Shown: one piece after another, positions 10,085 to 19,356 of the stretch
How positions within the stretch are numbered: position 1 is the stretch's first letter
How the letters are laid out: each line of letters begins with the position of its first letter
NCBI RefSeq assembly: GCF_004342425.1
Contig: NZ_SLWQ01000002.1
Location: 1 to 64,000 of the forward strand
DNA length: 64,000 nt
Direction: 5' to 3'
Source of the DNA: Dokdonella fugitiva
GTDB taxonomy: Bacteria > Pseudomonadota > Gammaproteobacteria > Xanthomonadales > Rhodanobacteraceae
Position numbers and translations under genes: made by a program
Notes under the pieces: model-generated
Databases searched by the model: none
The model's input: the letters and a program-made list of their open reading frames with translations, nothing else
What the model was told of the DNA's origin: nothing

Positions 10085-12157
10085 ATGACCCGTCACAGCC
10101 GCATGTCCATTGCCACCCTCCTGCTCCTGCCACTCGGCGCATCGGCGCAGTCGCTCGTCGTCTATGACGACGCGCTCGGGAACGGCTTCGGCGACTGGTC
10201 CTACGGCGGCGGCAGCAATTTCGCCAACACGACACCCGTGCATGCAGGCACGCATTCGATCTCGCTCGCGGGCAACGCCTTCAACGCCGTCTCGTTCACG
10301 CACGAGACCGGCCTGCTCTCGACCGCGAACTATCCGGTGCTGCACTTGTGGGTGCACGGCGGCACGAGTGGCGGGCAACAACTGGGCCTCGTCCTGCAGT
10401 CGAACTGCAGTGCCGCGGGCAATCCGTGCACGGTCGTCGCCGAAGGCAACCTCGGCTCCTTCATCGCCGGTGGCGCGCCGGCCGCCGGCAGCTGGCGCGA
10501 AGTCACGGTGCCGATCACCCAGCCGCCGCTGTCGTACTCGGGCAACTTCGACCGCATCGACGTGACGAGCAACGTCGCCGGCACGCAACCGACGGTCTAT
10601 CTCGACGACGTCACGCTGCAAGCGGCCGGCAACACCGTCGACCTCATCTTCGCGAACGGTTTCGAAGGCATGCCGGTCGCGGCGAACATGCTGGTGGAAG
10701 AACACGCGGTCACGGTCGGCTCGATGGTCAGCGAGCGCTTCACCTGGCGTGACTCGGCGAACAAGCCGCGCGTCGCCGTGCTCGCGCACAACGACGGCCA
10801 GACAGGCCCGACCGCACCCGGCGGGTACCCGAACCGCGGCGGCGCGCTGCGCGAATTCCGCTACCAGATGCCCGACGGTTCAACGCGCGTCGCCGGCGTC
10901 ACCGACTACGGCAACGCGGGCCAGGGTGGCTTCGGTTACGTCGTTTCGCATTCGGCCTGGCCGAGCAACGGCGGCGGCTGCAACGGCGACGATTCGCCGC
11001 TCGGCTACGGCACGCCCGGCTCGTTCCAGCGCGTGTTCGAAGGCCGCCATCACGCGATCTTCCGCTTCACGCAGGACTACCCGCGCCACTGCAGCGCGGC
11101 ACCGGGTGGCGCGAGCATGGTCGTGCCGGTGGCGATCGACTGGAGCTTCTCGACCGGGCGCGACAACCCGATGTGGTCGGTGACTTTCGACATGAGCGCA
11201 CTCGGTGCGAACACGCTGTTCGACGATTCGCGCGCGCCATACGGCGAGCTCGAGATCGACGGCCTCGGCGCGGCTGACATCAGCGGCATCGCCTGGGGTG
11301 ACCGCTGGCAGTTCACGAGCACGACCGCGCCCCTCACGCTCGACAGCGCGTGGGCGTGGAACACGCCGAACAGCGTGCCGTACGTGAAGCTCTGGATCAC
11401 GTCGACGAACGCGACGATGGGGCTCGTGCAGAGCCAGACCATGACGCAGCAGGACGCAGGCGCACGCAACGCGTTCTATCACGACGTCACCGCGTACTGG
11501 AACCACACGAGCGCGCAAGGCGACGCGGGCGACGGCTACGCGATGCCGTGGCAGGACAGCTGGCCTTACCAGGCGAATGCATATTCGATCGACGTCGGCG
11601 CGTCGAGCAACAACGCGCGCCTGACCTGGGGCACCTCGTACGGCTTCCTCGGCCAGGCGAGCTACGACGTGCACGACGGCGTCGTCGCCACCGCGCCCGG
11701 CTATCCGAAGAAGAGCTACGCGGTCCACGTCGTGCTCGGCCCGCACAGCGCGGGGCCGGTCGAGGCGCAACGGGCCGAGGTCGAGGCGATCCAGACGCTC
11801 GCTCTCGGCGCGAGCATCGGCTCCGTCGCGACGAGTGGGCCGGCCGGCCCCGCGCGCAGCGACGCGATCACCTACGCACCCCCAGGCTACGACCCGGTCT
11901 ACGGCGCGCTCACGTTCGCTGCCGCGGGCAATGCGCTCGATGCGAACATCGCGGTCGGCGCGGGTCGCACGTTGAAACACCCGCTGCTCGTCGTGCGCGG
12001 CATGAATGCGTACCCGTCGAGCGTGAAGTTCAACGGCGCAACGCTCACGGCCGACGTCGACTACTACCCGTCACTGCGCGCGGGCGCGAACGAACTCTGG
12101 CTCACCCTCAAGCGCGACCTCACGGGTACGTCGAACCGGTTGCAGTTGCAGCCGTGA
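10085..12157 (+). CDS. Secreted hypothetical protein with internal IFANGFE motif, 690 aa
   Basis: Function unknown. A signal peptide (residues 1-21, ending GASAQ) shows export. Residues about 22-180 form a beta-rich domain containing YDDALGNGFGDWSYGGGS and YLDDVTLQA, reminiscent of carbohydrate-binding jelly-roll modules. It is followed at about 187-193 by VDLIFANGFEG, the short motif that ends other secreted proteins here. Residues of about 200-690 form a large domain rich in Trp, Tyr and Gly that I cannot assign. The motif in the middle suggests two fused parts: a complete secreted module followed by a second domain. It is single and convergent with rpoS, with a hairpin between the two. Confidence 0.8.
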   Translation: MTRHSRMSIATLLLLPLGASAQSLVVYDDALGNGFGDWSYGGGSNFANTTPVHAGTHSISLAGNAFNAVSFTHETGLLSTANYPVLHLWVHGGTSGGQQLGLVLQSNCSAAGNPCTVVAEGNLGSFIAGGAPAAGSWREVTVPITQPPLSYSGNFDRIDVTSNVAGTQPTVYLDDVTLQAAGNTVDLIFANGFEGMPVAANMLVEEHAVTVGSMVSERFTWRDSANKPRVAVLAHNDGQTGPTAPGGYPNRGGALREFRYQMPDGSTRVAGVTDYGNAGQGGFGYVVSHSAWPSNGGGCNGDDSPLGYGTPGSFQRVFEGRHHAIFRFTQDYPRHCSAAPGGASMVVPVAIDWSFSTGRDNPMWSVTFDMSALGANTLFDDSRAPYGELEIDGLGAADISGIAWGDRWQFTSTTAPLTLDSAWAWNTPNSVPYVKLWITSTNATMGLVQSQTMTQQDAGARNAFYHDVTAYWNHTSAQGDAGDGYAMPWQDSWPYQANAYSIDVGASSNNARLTWGTSYGFLGQASYDVHDGVVATAPGYPKKSYAVHVVLGPHSAGPVEAQRAEVEAIQTLALGASIGSVATSGPAGPARSDAITYAPPGYDPVYGALTFAAAGNALDANIAVGAGRTLKHPLLVVRGMNAYPSSVKFNGATLTADVDYYPSLRAGANELWLTLKRDLTGTSNRLQLQP

Positions 12158-12167
12158 TGCGCGGACA

Positions 12168-12188
12168 CCGCCCCGCCTGAAGGGGCGG
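12168..12188. terminator. GC hairpin between convergent genes
   Basis: CCGCCCC (12168-12174) and GGGGCGG (12182-12188) form a 7-bp stem with a 7-nt loop, between the ends of the 690-aa gene and rpoS. No clear T-run, so termination is inferred from position only. Confidence 0.45.
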
Positions 12189-12245
12189 CTCGCGGGCTTG
12201 GAAACCCCGCGGACTGGGTGCGCGTGCACGCGTGCGATCGCTCGC

Positions 12246-13112
12246 CTACTGCGCCGCCAGCTTGCGCAGCCGCTTCAGGCCTTCTTCCTGGATCTGCCGT
12301 GCGCGCTCGCGCGAGATGCCGAGGTCACGGCCGATATCGGCGAGCGACTGCACCGGCGTGCCGTCGAGGCCGAAGCGGCGCTGCAGCACGAGTCGCTGGC
12401 GCTCGTTGAGGCGGCCGACGAGCTCGGCGAGGCGCTCGCTGCCGATCGCGCCGGCCGGCTCGTTGGTACCGTCCTCGCCGTCCTGGATCGTGCCGATCAG
12501 CGCGCGCTCGCCCGCATCGAGTGCATCGAGCGAGTCGACGCGTTCGCTCACGCGGAACAATTCGGCGACGTCCTGAACGCTCTTGCCGACGACGTCGGCG
12601 ATCTGCTCGAGGCTCGGCGCGGCGCCGATGCGCGCGGCGAGTTCGCGTTCCGCGCGCAGCACCTGGGCGAGTTCGCGCAGCACGTGCACGGGCAGGCGCA
12701 CGGTGCGGCCCTGGTGCATCACGGCCGACTGCACCGCCTCGCGGATCCACCAGACCGCATAGGTGGAAAAGCGCAGCTTGCGCGCGGGATCGAACTTGCC
12801 GACCGCGCGGATGAGGCCGAGGTTGCCTTCGGCGATGAGGTCCATCAGCGGCACGCCGCGGCCGACGTAGGGCCGCGCGACGCTGACGACGAGCCGCAGG
12901 TTCGCTTCGATGAGGCGCCGGCGCGCGTCGGCGTCACCGGCCTGCACGCGCTCGGCCAGCGCCCATTCCTCGCGCGCGCCGAGCAGTTCGATGTAGCCGA
13001 TCTCGCCGAGGTAGGCGCTGGCGGAACTGCGCGCCTCCTCGTCCTGCGGCTCGATCGCATCGACGAGGTCGAGGATCTCGTCCTGCGCACGGGGATCGGG
13101 AGCGTCGGGCAT
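12246..13112 (-). CDS. rpoS: RNA polymerase sigma factor RpoS
   Basis: Stationary-phase and general stress sigma factor of the sigma-70 family. 288 residues. Region 1.2/2 contains [21 protein letters not shown] and [19 protein letters not shown], and region 2.4 is [14 protein letters not shown]. Region 3 follows, and region 4.2 is the helix-turn-helix [23 protein letters not shown] 13112 is used; GTG 13115 directly before it is also possible. It is the last gene of surE-pcm-DedA-nlpD-rpoS. In E. coli the main rpoS promoter lies inside nlpD, and the same is likely here. Confidence 0.95.
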   Translation of the reverse strand: MPDAPDPRAQDEILDLVDAIEPQDEEARSSASAYLGEIGYIELLGAREEWALAERVQAGDADARRRLIEANLRLVVSVARPYVGRGVPLMDLIAEGNLGLIRAVGKFDPARKLRFSTYAVWWIREAVQSAVMHQGRTVRLPVHVLRELAQVLRAERELAARIGAAPSLEQIADVVGKSVQDVAELFRVSERVDSLDALDAGERALIGTIQDGEDGTNEPAGAIGSERLAELVGRLNERQRLVLQRRFGLDGTPVQSLADIGRDLGISRERARQIQEEGLKRLRKLAAQ

Positions 13113-13167
13113 CACCGGCGCAGCTTAGCGCCGCCGGGGCTGCTTGCGTCACGCCGGCGCATGGCGT

Positions 13168-14187
13168 TCAACGCCGCGGCAGGAAGTCGGTCGGATTCGC
13201 CGGCTTGCCGTTGCGGCGGATCTCGAAATGGAGCGAATCGCGGCTGGCGCTGCTCGAACCCATCTCCGCGATGACCTGCCCCGCCTTCACGCGGTCGCCT
13301 TCCTTGACCAGGCGCTTGCGGTTGTGGCCATAGGCGGAGAGGAAGCTCGGGCTATGCTTGATGATGATGAGTTCGCCGTAACCGATGAGGCCGTTGCCGC
13401 TGTAGACGACCGCACCGTCCGCCGCTGCGCGTACCGGATCGCCGGCCTTGCCGGCGATGTCGATGCCCTGGCGCGTCGGGTCGCCGGCGGCATAGGTGCC
13501 GACGACGACGCCATCGGCGGGCCAGCGCCAGCTGACTTCGCCCGCGGGCAGCGCAGGTTCGGGTGCGGGTGGCGGGGCCGGCTTCGGCGCCGCCGCCGCA
13601 TTGCCAGCCGCAGCCGCCGTCGATGCGACCGTCGGCGCGCCTGACGGGGTCGAGGGTGCCGGCGTGGTGCCGGGCGTACCCTTGGCCGGCGTCGCCGTGG
13701 GTGCCGGCGCGGGCGTCGGCGCAGCCGGCGCCGGCGCAGGCGTCGCCGCGAGCGGTTCGAATGCACCCGGCTTGGGGACGTCGCTGGCCGACGTCTTCGG
13801 CGACGCCGCGCGCGCCGCCGTCGATGCGCGCGGTGCCGCGGGCGTCGCGGCGATCGCGGGCGAAGCGGCGCGGCGTGGCGCGCTCGTGCGCAGGTCCTGG
13901 CCGGCATAGATCGTGTACGGCGCGCCGATGCCGTTCCATTCCGCGAGGTCGCGGTAGTCGACGCCATGGCGGAACGCGATGCTGTAGAGCGTGTCGCCGC
14001 GCTGCACGCGATAGCTGCCGCTGGCCACGGGTTTCGGCGGCGCGGGCTCGCGCCGCGGCGGCGGACCGCCGACGCTGCGGTCCTCGACCGGTGCCGGACC
14101 GGTCGATGCGCACCCGGCGAGGAGCGTGGCCAGGATCAGGCCCAGGGCTCCGTGCGGCGTGTACACTCCGCTTGAATATCTCGGCAT
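13168..14187 (-). CDS. nlpD: Murein hydrolase activator NlpD (LysM + LytM lipoprotein)
   Basis: Outer-membrane lipoprotein that activates the amidase AmiC during septal splitting. Lipobox LLAGC (22-26, lipidated Cys26); LysM domain about 58-100 (YRVQRGDTLYSIAFRHGVDY); a long Ala/Pro linker about 105-215; C-terminal M23/LytM domain (GIDIAGKAGDPV, AYGHNRKRLVKEGD, LHFEIRRNGKPANP). The zinc ligands of active M23 peptidases are not all present (Q before GID instead of H, AYGHN instead of HxH), as in E. coli NlpD, so it should be an activator rather than an enzyme. 339 residues. It lies 55 bp upstream of rpoS. Confidence 0.95.
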   Translation of the reverse strand: MPRYSSGVYTPHGALGLILATLLAGCASTGPAPVEDRSVGGPPPRREPAPPKPVASGSYRVQRGDTLYSIAFRHGVDYRDLAEWNGIGAPYTIYAGQDLRTSAPRRAASPAIAATPAAPRASTAARAASPKTSASDVPKPGAFEPLAATPAPAPAAPTPAPAPTATPAKGTPGTTPAPSTPSGAPTVASTAAAAGNAAAAPKPAPPPAPEPALPAGEVSWRWPADGVVVGTYAAGDPTRQGIDIAGKAGDPVRAAADGAVVYSGNGLIGYGELIIIKHSPSFLSAYGHNRKRLVKEGDRVKAGQVIAEMGSSSASRDSLHFEIRRNGKPANPTDFLPRR

Positions 14188-14196
14188 GCCAATATG

Positions 14197-14802
14197 TTAC
14201 CGAATAAACTTCAGGTAGACGACAAGGGCGACGAGCAGCACGACGATGGCCCAGCCGATCCATTCGATCCAGCGGTGCAGCAGTTCCTCGGCCCGCTTGC
14301 CGCCGAGGCGGATGGCTCCGGCGAGCAGGAACACGCGCTTGCCGCGCCCGACCACCATGCCGCCGATGAACGGCAGCAGCGGCATGCCGACGATGCCCGA
14401 GGCCCAGGTGAAGATCTTCAGCGGCACCGGGATGAAACCCGCCGCGACGAGCATCCAGAACGCCTGCCACGGATGCGCGCCGAGCTGGGTGCGCAATTCG
14501 GCGACGAGCGCATCGATCTTCGGCAGCCAGCCGAGCCACGCGAACAGGGGACGCATTGCGTCGAATGCGTAGTGGCCGAGCGCGTAGGCGACGAGCGCGC
14601 CGACCATCGAGCAGGCGAGGCTCACGCCCGCATAGCGGGCCCAGCGCTGCGGCTTCGCCAGCACCATCGGCGCGAGCATGATTTCCGGCGCGATCGGGAA
14701 GATGATCGCCTCGATGAAACTCAGCACGCCGAGATAGCGCTCGGCATGCGGATGCGACGCCCAGACCAGCGCGCGCTCGTAGAGCGGTCGGAACAGCTTC
14801 AT
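14197..14802 (-). CDS. YqaA/DedA-like membrane protein, 201 aa
   Basis: Integral membrane protein of the VTT/DedA superfamily; such proteins are thought to translocate lipids such as undecaprenyl phosphate. Key stretch FIEAIIFPIAPEIMLAPMVLA near the N-terminus, then four or more hydrophobic helices and an amphipathic central part with AAGFIPVPLKIFTWASGIVG, the re-entrant-loop motif of the family. ATG 14802 is used because it opens directly on the conserved MKLFRPLYERAL stretch; the longer frame is polar and family-atypical. It lies between pcm and nlpD, 9 nt before nlpD, as in other Xanthomonadales. Confidence 0.88.
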   Translation of the reverse strand: MKLFRPLYERALVWASHPHAERYLGVLSFIEAIIFPIAPEIMLAPMVLAKPQRWARYAGVSLACSMVGALVAYALGHYAFDAMRPLFAWLGWLPKIDALVAELRTQLGAHPWQAFWMLVAAGFIPVPLKIFTWASGIVGMPLLPFIGGMVVGRGKRVFLLAGAIRLGGKRAEELLHRWIEWIGWAIVVLLVALVVYLKFIR

Positions 14803-14872
14803 GCGCGGGCCCTGGCGGCGTCCGGAAGGATCATCATCCCTGCGATTTCCCGGGTCGACGTCGTCGGGCACC

Positions 14873-15553
14873 TCATCCGACACCACCGAGCAGCGGCACG
14901 AAGCTGACTGCACCGAGGTTCTCCGAAACGAAGCCCCCGTCGCCGTGCCGCACGCGCAACAGGCCCTGTCGTCCGGATGGTCCGACCGGCGCGACGAGGC
15001 AGCCGTCGGTCGCGAGCTGGGCGAGCAGCGCCGGTTCCAGCGCGGCGCCCGCGGCGGTCACGATGATCGCGTCGAACGGCGCTTCGTCCGGCCAGCCGAG
15101 CCGGCCGTCGTCATGCCGGGAACGGATGTTGGAAAGGCCGAGCTTGCGGAAGCGGCGCCGCGCATTGCGCAGCAGTTCGTCGATGCGCTCGACCGTGTGG
15201 ACCTGCTCGACCAGCGCGGCGAGCACCGCGCACTGGTAACCCGAGCCGGTGCCGATCTCGAGCACGCGGCGCGGCAGCTTCGCTTCGATGAGCGCTTCGG
15301 TCATGCGCGCGACGACCCACGGCTGCGAGATCGTCTGGCCCTGGCCGATCGGCAGCGCAGTGTCCTCGTACGCGCGCGACGCGAGCGCTTCGTCGATGAA
15401 CAGGTGGCGCGGCAGCTGGCGCATGACGTCGAGCACGCGCCGGTCGCGGATGCCCTCGGCGACGAGGCGGTCGACGAGGCGATCGCGCGCGCGCTGCGAG
15501 GTCATGCCGAGGCCGCGCGACGAAGGGTCCTGGCGCGAGAACAGCGGACTCAT
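14873..15553 (-). CDS. pcm: Protein-L-isoaspartate O-methyltransferase
   Basis: Repairs isoaspartyl residues in ageing proteins by SAM-dependent methyl transfer. 226 residues. N-terminal [22 protein letters not shown], active-site region [22 protein letters not shown] motif [16 protein letters not shown], and C-terminal LVAPVG. It starts 3 nt after the surE stop, so it is cotranscribed with surE. ATG 15553 gives a 16-residue leader before the conserved region; a second ATG 16 codons in is possible. Confidence 0.95.
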   Translation of the reverse strand: MSPLFSRQDPSSRGLGMTSQRARDRLVDRLVAEGIRDRRVLDVMRQLPRHLFIDEALASRAYEDTALPIGQGQTISQPWVVARMTEALIEAKLPRRVLEIGTGSGYQCAVLAALVEQVHTVERIDELLRNARRRFRKLGLSNIRSRHDDGRLGWPDEAPFDAIIVTAAGAALEPALLAQLATDGCLVAPVGPSGRQGLLRVRHGDGGFVSENLGAVSFVPLLGGVG

Positions 15554-15556
15554 CGC

Positions 15557-16333
15557 TCAGGCCGCTCCGGCCATGTCGGGTTGCAGCGCGGCGACCCAGC
15601 CGCTCACCTTTTCCAGCGCCTGGAAGCGCGTGAGGTCGACGTGGATCGGCGTGATCGAGACGTAGCCGTCGCGCACCGCATTGAAGTCGGTGCCCGGTCC
15701 GTCGTCAGCGGCTTCGCCCGGCGGGCCGATCCAGTAGATCGGCCGGCCACGCGGATCGTTCTGCGCGATGCAGGGCGCCGAGCGGTGGCGCCGCCCGAGG
15801 CGCGTGACCGCGAGTCCGCGGATCTCGTGCCAAGGCCGGTCCGGCACGTTGACGTTGAGGATCGTGTCGGCCGGCAGCGGATCGACGAGCAGGCGCCGCA
15901 TGAGCAACAGGACCGCCTCGGCGGCGCTGTCGAAATGCGTGCCCTTGTGGTCCTTCGTGACGAGCGACACCGCGATCGCGGGGAGGCCGAGGAAGCGCCC
16001 TTCCATCGCCGCCGACACGGTGCCCGAATAGATCACGTCGTCGCCGAGATTGGCCGCGTTGTTGATGCCGGAGACGACGATGTCCGGCTCGCGCTCGAGC
16101 AGGCCGGACAGGGCGAGGTGCACGCAATCGGTCGGCGTCCCGGCGACGCGCCAGCGGCGCTCGTCGAGGCGCAGCGCACGGATCGGCGCATCGAGGGTCA
16201 GCGAGTTGCTCGCGCCCGAACGGTCGCGATCGGGTGCGACGACGGTGACTTCGCCGACCACGCCGAGGCGCTGCGCGAGCACGTTGATGCCCGGTGCGTC
16301 GACGCCATCATCGTTTGAAACCAGGACTCGCAT
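15557..16333 (-). CDS. surE: 5'/3'-nucleotidase SurE
   Basis: Metal-dependent nucleoside monophosphate phosphatase linked to stationary-phase survival. 258 residues. The N-terminal [16 protein letters not shown] carries the metal-binding DD pair (D8, D9); further ligands lie in [15 protein letters not shown] and [28 protein letters not shown] 16333. First gene of the surE-pcm-DedA-nlpD-rpoS unit and divergent from the Smr-domain gene. Confidence 0.96.
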   Translation of the reverse strand: MRVLVSNDDGVDAPGINVLAQRLGVVGEVTVVAPDRDRSGASNSLTLDAPIRALRLDERRWRVAGTPTDCVHLALSGLLEREPDIVVSGINNAANLGDDVIYSGTVSAAMEGRFLGLPAIAVSLVTKDHKGTHFDSAAEAVLLLMRRLLVDPLPADTILNVNVPDRPWHEIRGLAVTRLGRRHRSAPCIAQNDPRGRPIYWIGPPGEAADDGPGTDFNAVRDGYVSITPIHVDLTRFQALEKVSGWVAALQPDMAGAA

Positions 16334-16641
16334 GCGGCTTCCTGCGCTGCGCCAGCGCGCATGGCGCACACCAGCGGAAACGTTCTCGGGGAAGCGCAAA
16401 TGATAGCGGATCGTGCCCATGGCCGCAGACGCGGCGGCCGAAGCGGCCGGTTGTCGCTGCGCACCCGCGTCGGTACCCTCCGAAGCGATGGCCGATGCAA
16501 CGAACCCCGCATGAACGCGCACGCGAGCTCCACCGGCTGGACAGCGGCCGCCATCCCGCGGCGCTCGAGCGAACACGCCGCAGGCCGGCGCCGTTGAGCC
16601 GCGGCGACGCCAGGCCGTGGTCGGCACGCGTGCGCGACGCG
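16334..16641. promoter_or_regulatory. Divergent promoter region between surE and the Smr-domain gene
   Basis: About 308 bp with no convincing gene. It must hold the promoter for the surE-rpoS unit and, on the other strand, that of the Smr gene (unless that gene starts further upstream, at 16495 or 16630). I see no strong -35/-10 pair. Confidence 0.35.
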
Positions 16642-17214
16642 ATGCGCCGCCACGCGGACGAAGCCCGCTCGCCGGGCGAAGACGCCGTCGCCGACGACGA
16701 CGCGCGCCTGTTCCGCGAAGCGATCGGTGACGTGCGGCGCCTGGAGGAACCGGCGGTGGCCGAGCCGACACGGCCGCGGCCGGCACCGGAGCCGCTGCAG
16801 GCCGAACGCGACGAGGCGAGCGTGCGCGGCGAGCTGCTCACGCATGCGATCGATCCAGGCGCGATCGAGCTCGGCGAGGCGATCAGCTACTTGAAGCCGG
16901 GGCAGCCGGCGAACCTGCTGCAGAAACTGCGGCGTGGCCAGTTCAGCGTGCGCGCGGAGATCGACCTGCACGAAATGAGCGTCGCGGTCGCGCGCGAGGC
17001 GATCCGCGAGTTCCTCGACGACTGCCGCCGCCACGACGAACTGTGCGTGCGCATCGTGCACGGCAAGGGCCTGCGCTCGAAGGCGCACGGCCCCGTGCTC
17101 AAGCAGCTCACCGACACCTTGCTGCGCCGGCGCGCCGACGTGCTCGCCTTCACCTCGGCGCGCCCCGCCCAGGGTGGCACCGGCGCCGTGATCGTCCTCC
17201 TGCAAGGCCTCTGA
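16642..17214 (+). CDS. Smr/MutS2 C-terminal domain protein, about 190 aa
   Basis: Smr-domain protein of the YdaL/SmrA type; these are DNA or RNA nicking endonucleases or RNA-binding proteins. N-terminal [16 protein letters not shown] is the usual lead-in. The Smr domain (about 105-190) shows [20 protein letters not shown] (the DLH motif), [12 protein letters not shown] (the HGxG motif) and a final [10 protein letters not shown]. The start is uncertain: ATG 16642 is used, but GTG 16630 and ATG 16495 are in frame. It lies between surE and truD on the opposite strand to both. Confidence 0.85.
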   Translation: MRRHADEARSPGEDAVADDDARLFREAIGDVRRLEEPAVAEPTRPRPAPEPLQAERDEASVRGELLTHAIDPGAIELGEAISYLKPGQPANLLQKLRRGQFSVRAEIDLHEMSVAVAREAIREFLDDCRRHDELCVRIVHGKGLRSKAHGPVLKQLTDTLLRRRADVLAFTSARPAQGGTGAVIVLLQGL

Positions 17215-17241
17215 GGCGGTACGTGCGGAGCGCGTGCCGCC
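17215..17241. repeat. Small palindromic repeat, copy 1
   Basis: GGCGGTACG...CGTGCCGCC directly after the Smr stop; the arms GGCGGTACGT and GCGTGCCGCC pair with one or two mismatches. Related to the hairpin at 17340-17366. It may act as a termination or mRNA-end signal for the Smr gene. Confidence 0.5.
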
Positions 17242-17339
17242 GACCGCATCTCGCCGAGGGGGCCGCTGCCGCCGCGTTGACGCGATGGGCCACACATGCG
17301 CCGCCCACACGTTCGCCATGCGCCCACGCATGCCCGTAG

Positions 17340-17366
17340 GGCGGTACGCGCAACGCGCGTGCCGCC
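17340..17366. repeat. Small palindromic repeat, copy 2
   Basis: GGCGGTACGCGC, loop AAC, GCGCGTGCCGCC: a 12-bp stem with one mismatch. It shares the outer GGCGGTACG / CGTGCCGCC with the repeat 125 bp upstream. No T-run follows. Confidence 0.55.
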
Positions 17367-17437
17367 GCGATGACGATGAGCCAGCGCGCGGCGCGGCATG
17401 GCGGGAGCGCGGGGGTGGATCGCGGCGACGCCGGGCG

Positions 17438-17659
17438 CTAGCCGTCGTTGCGCGCGAGGCGCTCCGGGCGTGTCGGGTAGTTCACCCACATCACGGTCGC
17501 GTGGCGGCGCAGCGCCCACTGGTTCACCGCGATGACCTTGCCGTAGTCGATGTCGCCGTCGTACGAACTGCGCGCGACGCCGTTGCGGCCGCCGCTGCCG
17601 GCGCACGCCGACAGGCCCGTGCAAAGCAGTACTGCCACTCCAATCGCCAGCGATCGCAT
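17438..17659 (-). CDS. Small putative lipoprotein, 73 aa
   Basis: Not recognised beyond being an exported lipoprotein. The N-terminus MRSLAIGVAVLLCTGLSAC is a signal peptide ending in a lipobox (Cys19). The mature part is short and carries DGDIDYGKVIAVNQWALRRHATVMWVNYP. The codon pattern matches neighbouring genes. It sits downstream of truD on the same strand, 120 bp away. Confidence 0.7.
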   Translation of the reverse strand: MRSLAIGVAVLLCTGLSACAGSGGRNGVARSSYDGDIDYGKVIAVNQWALRRHATVMWVNYPTRPERLARNDG

Positions 17660-17779
17660 GACAACCTCCGCTTCGGATGCCGCGACCGCGGCGCCGATCG
17701 CCGCGATCGCGGCTTCACGATACGCCCGATCCGCGCGCCAGGCACGTGTCCCGCCGTGCGGAATGCTCGGTTCGTCGCA

Positions 17780-18805
17780 TCACGCCATCGCGGCACGCCA
17801 GTCGCACACTTCCCGCAACACGGTCGTGGCGAAGCTGCCCGCGCCGAGGCCGAATTCGACCACGAGGCGGTCGGGCGCCTCCCATGTGTGGGCCAGGCCG
17901 GTCGCGCGCAGGCGCAGCGCCCGTCGTTCCTGCTCGAGGCCGGCGCGTTCCAGTCCGTCGGCGAACGTTCCGAACGGGGCGATCGCCGCGCGCTCGAGCG
18001 CGGCGACGGCGCCGGTCGGACGCAGCTCACCCCGACCCCAAAGCGGGCCGGTCGGATGGATGTCGCCGGCAGCGAGGCGGCGCGCGAGGTCGTCGGTCCA
18101 GGGCTCGGGACCGAAGATCGCGTGCGTGCCGTCGAGCATCCACACCTCGCCGTCGATCGCCTGGTCCCAGTCGCCGCGTTCGACGCGAGCGGCGAGCACC
18201 GCGTTGAACAGCTCCGAGCGCGCCGCCGACAATGCGATGCCGCGACGCTCGCGCGGCATGCGTTCGCCCGCGAACAGGCGCGCTGCGAGGGCGAGGTTGC
18301 CGCCGTCGCGGCCGAAGCGCTGTTCGCCGAAATAGTTCGGCACGCCGCGCGCGGCGATCGTGGCGAGACGCTGCCCGATCGCATCGCGGTCGCCGCGCAC
18401 GTCGCGCAGCACGATGCGGAAGCGGTTGCCACGATGCGCACCACGCTTGAGCTTGCGGTTGTGGCGCGTGGCCCACACCACGCGCACGCCGTCGATCGCG
18501 AGCGAGGACCAGTCCGGATCGACGCGTCCCGCGAGTTGCACAGTGAAAGCCTGCCGCGTGACCGCATGCCGGTCCTTTAGCCCGGCGAAACCGACCGCGA
18601 GCGGAGCGACGCCGGCCACCCGCGCGAGTTCGCGCGCGACCCACTCGGTGTTCGCACCGGTCTTCTCGATCACGATGAACGCGTGCTCGCCGCTGCCGCT
18701 CGGCTCGAAGCCGAGCTGTTCGTCGACCTGGAAATCGGCCGGCTCGCTGCGCAGCAGGCCGGTCGCCGGCGGGCCGCCGTGCGCGTACGGCAAGACCCCG
18801 CTCAC
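17780..18805 (-). CDS. truD: tRNA pseudouridine(13) synthase TruD
   Basis: Forms pseudouridine 13 in tRNA-Glu. 341 residues. Catalytic Asp is D78 in [14 protein letters not shown]; other conserved stretches are [30 protein letters not shown] and the C-terminal [20 protein letters not shown]. The GTG start at 18805 overlaps the ispF stop by 4 nt (GTGA), the usual ispF-truD coupling. It is followed by the small lipoprotein gene. Confidence 0.96.
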   Translation of the reverse strand: MSGVLPYAHGGPPATGLLRSEPADFQVDEQLGFEPSGSGEHAFIVIEKTGANTEWVARELARVAGVAPLAVGFAGLKDRHAVTRQAFTVQLAGRVDPDWSSLAIDGVRVVWATRHNRKLKRGAHRGNRFRIVLRDVRGDRDAIGQRLATIAARGVPNYFGEQRFGRDGGNLALAARLFAGERMPRERRGIALSAARSELFNAVLAARVERGDWDQAIDGEVWMLDGTHAIFGPEPWTDDLARRLAAGDIHPTGPLWGRGELRPTGAVAALERAAIAPFGTFADGLERAGLEQERRALRLRATGLAHTWEAPDRLVVEFGLGAGSFATTVLREVCDWRAAMA

Positions 18806-19356
18806 TCGAGCTCGTCCGGCTCGAGGCGGCGCGCGAAGGTTTCGAGCGCGGGCGCATCGGGCGGCGCGACGGTCGCGGACGCACGATGGCGGTGCAGCAG
18901 CACGACCGCGAATGCGGCGATGCCTTCGCCGCGGCCGGTGAAGCCGAGCTTCTCGCTGGTGGTCGCCTTCACGCTCACGTCGCCGACCGCACAGCCGAGG
19001 TCGGCCGCGAGGTTGCGCCGCATCGCCTCGACGTGCGGAGCGACTTTCGGCCGCTCGCACACGACCGTGATGTCCGCATTCGACAGCGCATAGCCGCGCT
19101 CGATCGCGAGCGCCATGCAGCGCAGCAGGAAATGCCGGCTGTCGACGTCCTTCCAGCGCGGGTCGCTCGGCGGGAAATGATGACCGATGTCGCCGAGCGC
19201 GAGCGCGCCGAGCAGCGCATCGCAGAGCGCGTGGATGACCACGTCACCGTCCGAATGCGCGACGACGCCCTGCGTGTGCGGCACGCGCACGCCAGCGAGG
19301 GTGACGTGGTCACCCGGTCCGAATGCGTGGACGTCGATGCCTTGGCCGATGCGCAT
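18802..19356 (-). CDS. ispF: 2-C-methyl-D-erythritol 2,4-cyclodiphosphate synthase
   Basis: Fifth step of the MEP isoprenoid pathway. 184 residues; the family is usually about 160, the excess being a C-terminal tail after [13 protein letters not shown]. Zinc ligands D8, H10 and H42 are in place ([21 protein letters not shown]), with [11 protein letters not shown] and the terminal [18 protein letters not shown] motif. ATG 19356. The upstream side is not the usual tight junction with ispD but 318 bp of heptamer repeats. Confidence 0.97.
   Translation of the reverse strand: MRIGQGIDVHAFGPGDHVTLAGVRVPHTQGVVAHSDGDVVIHALCDALLGALALGDIGHHFPPSDPRWKDVDSRHFLLRCMALAIERGYALSNADITVVCERPKVAPHVEAMRRNLAADLGCAVGDVSVKATTSEKLGFTGRGEGIAAFAVVLLHRHRASATVAPPDAPALETFARRLEPDELE

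Noticed and set aside
12246-13112. RpoH or RpoD instead of RpoS
   Set aside because: The region 2/4 motifs and the position after surE-pcm-nlpD fit RpoS; it lacks the long RpoD N-terminus and the RpoH box.
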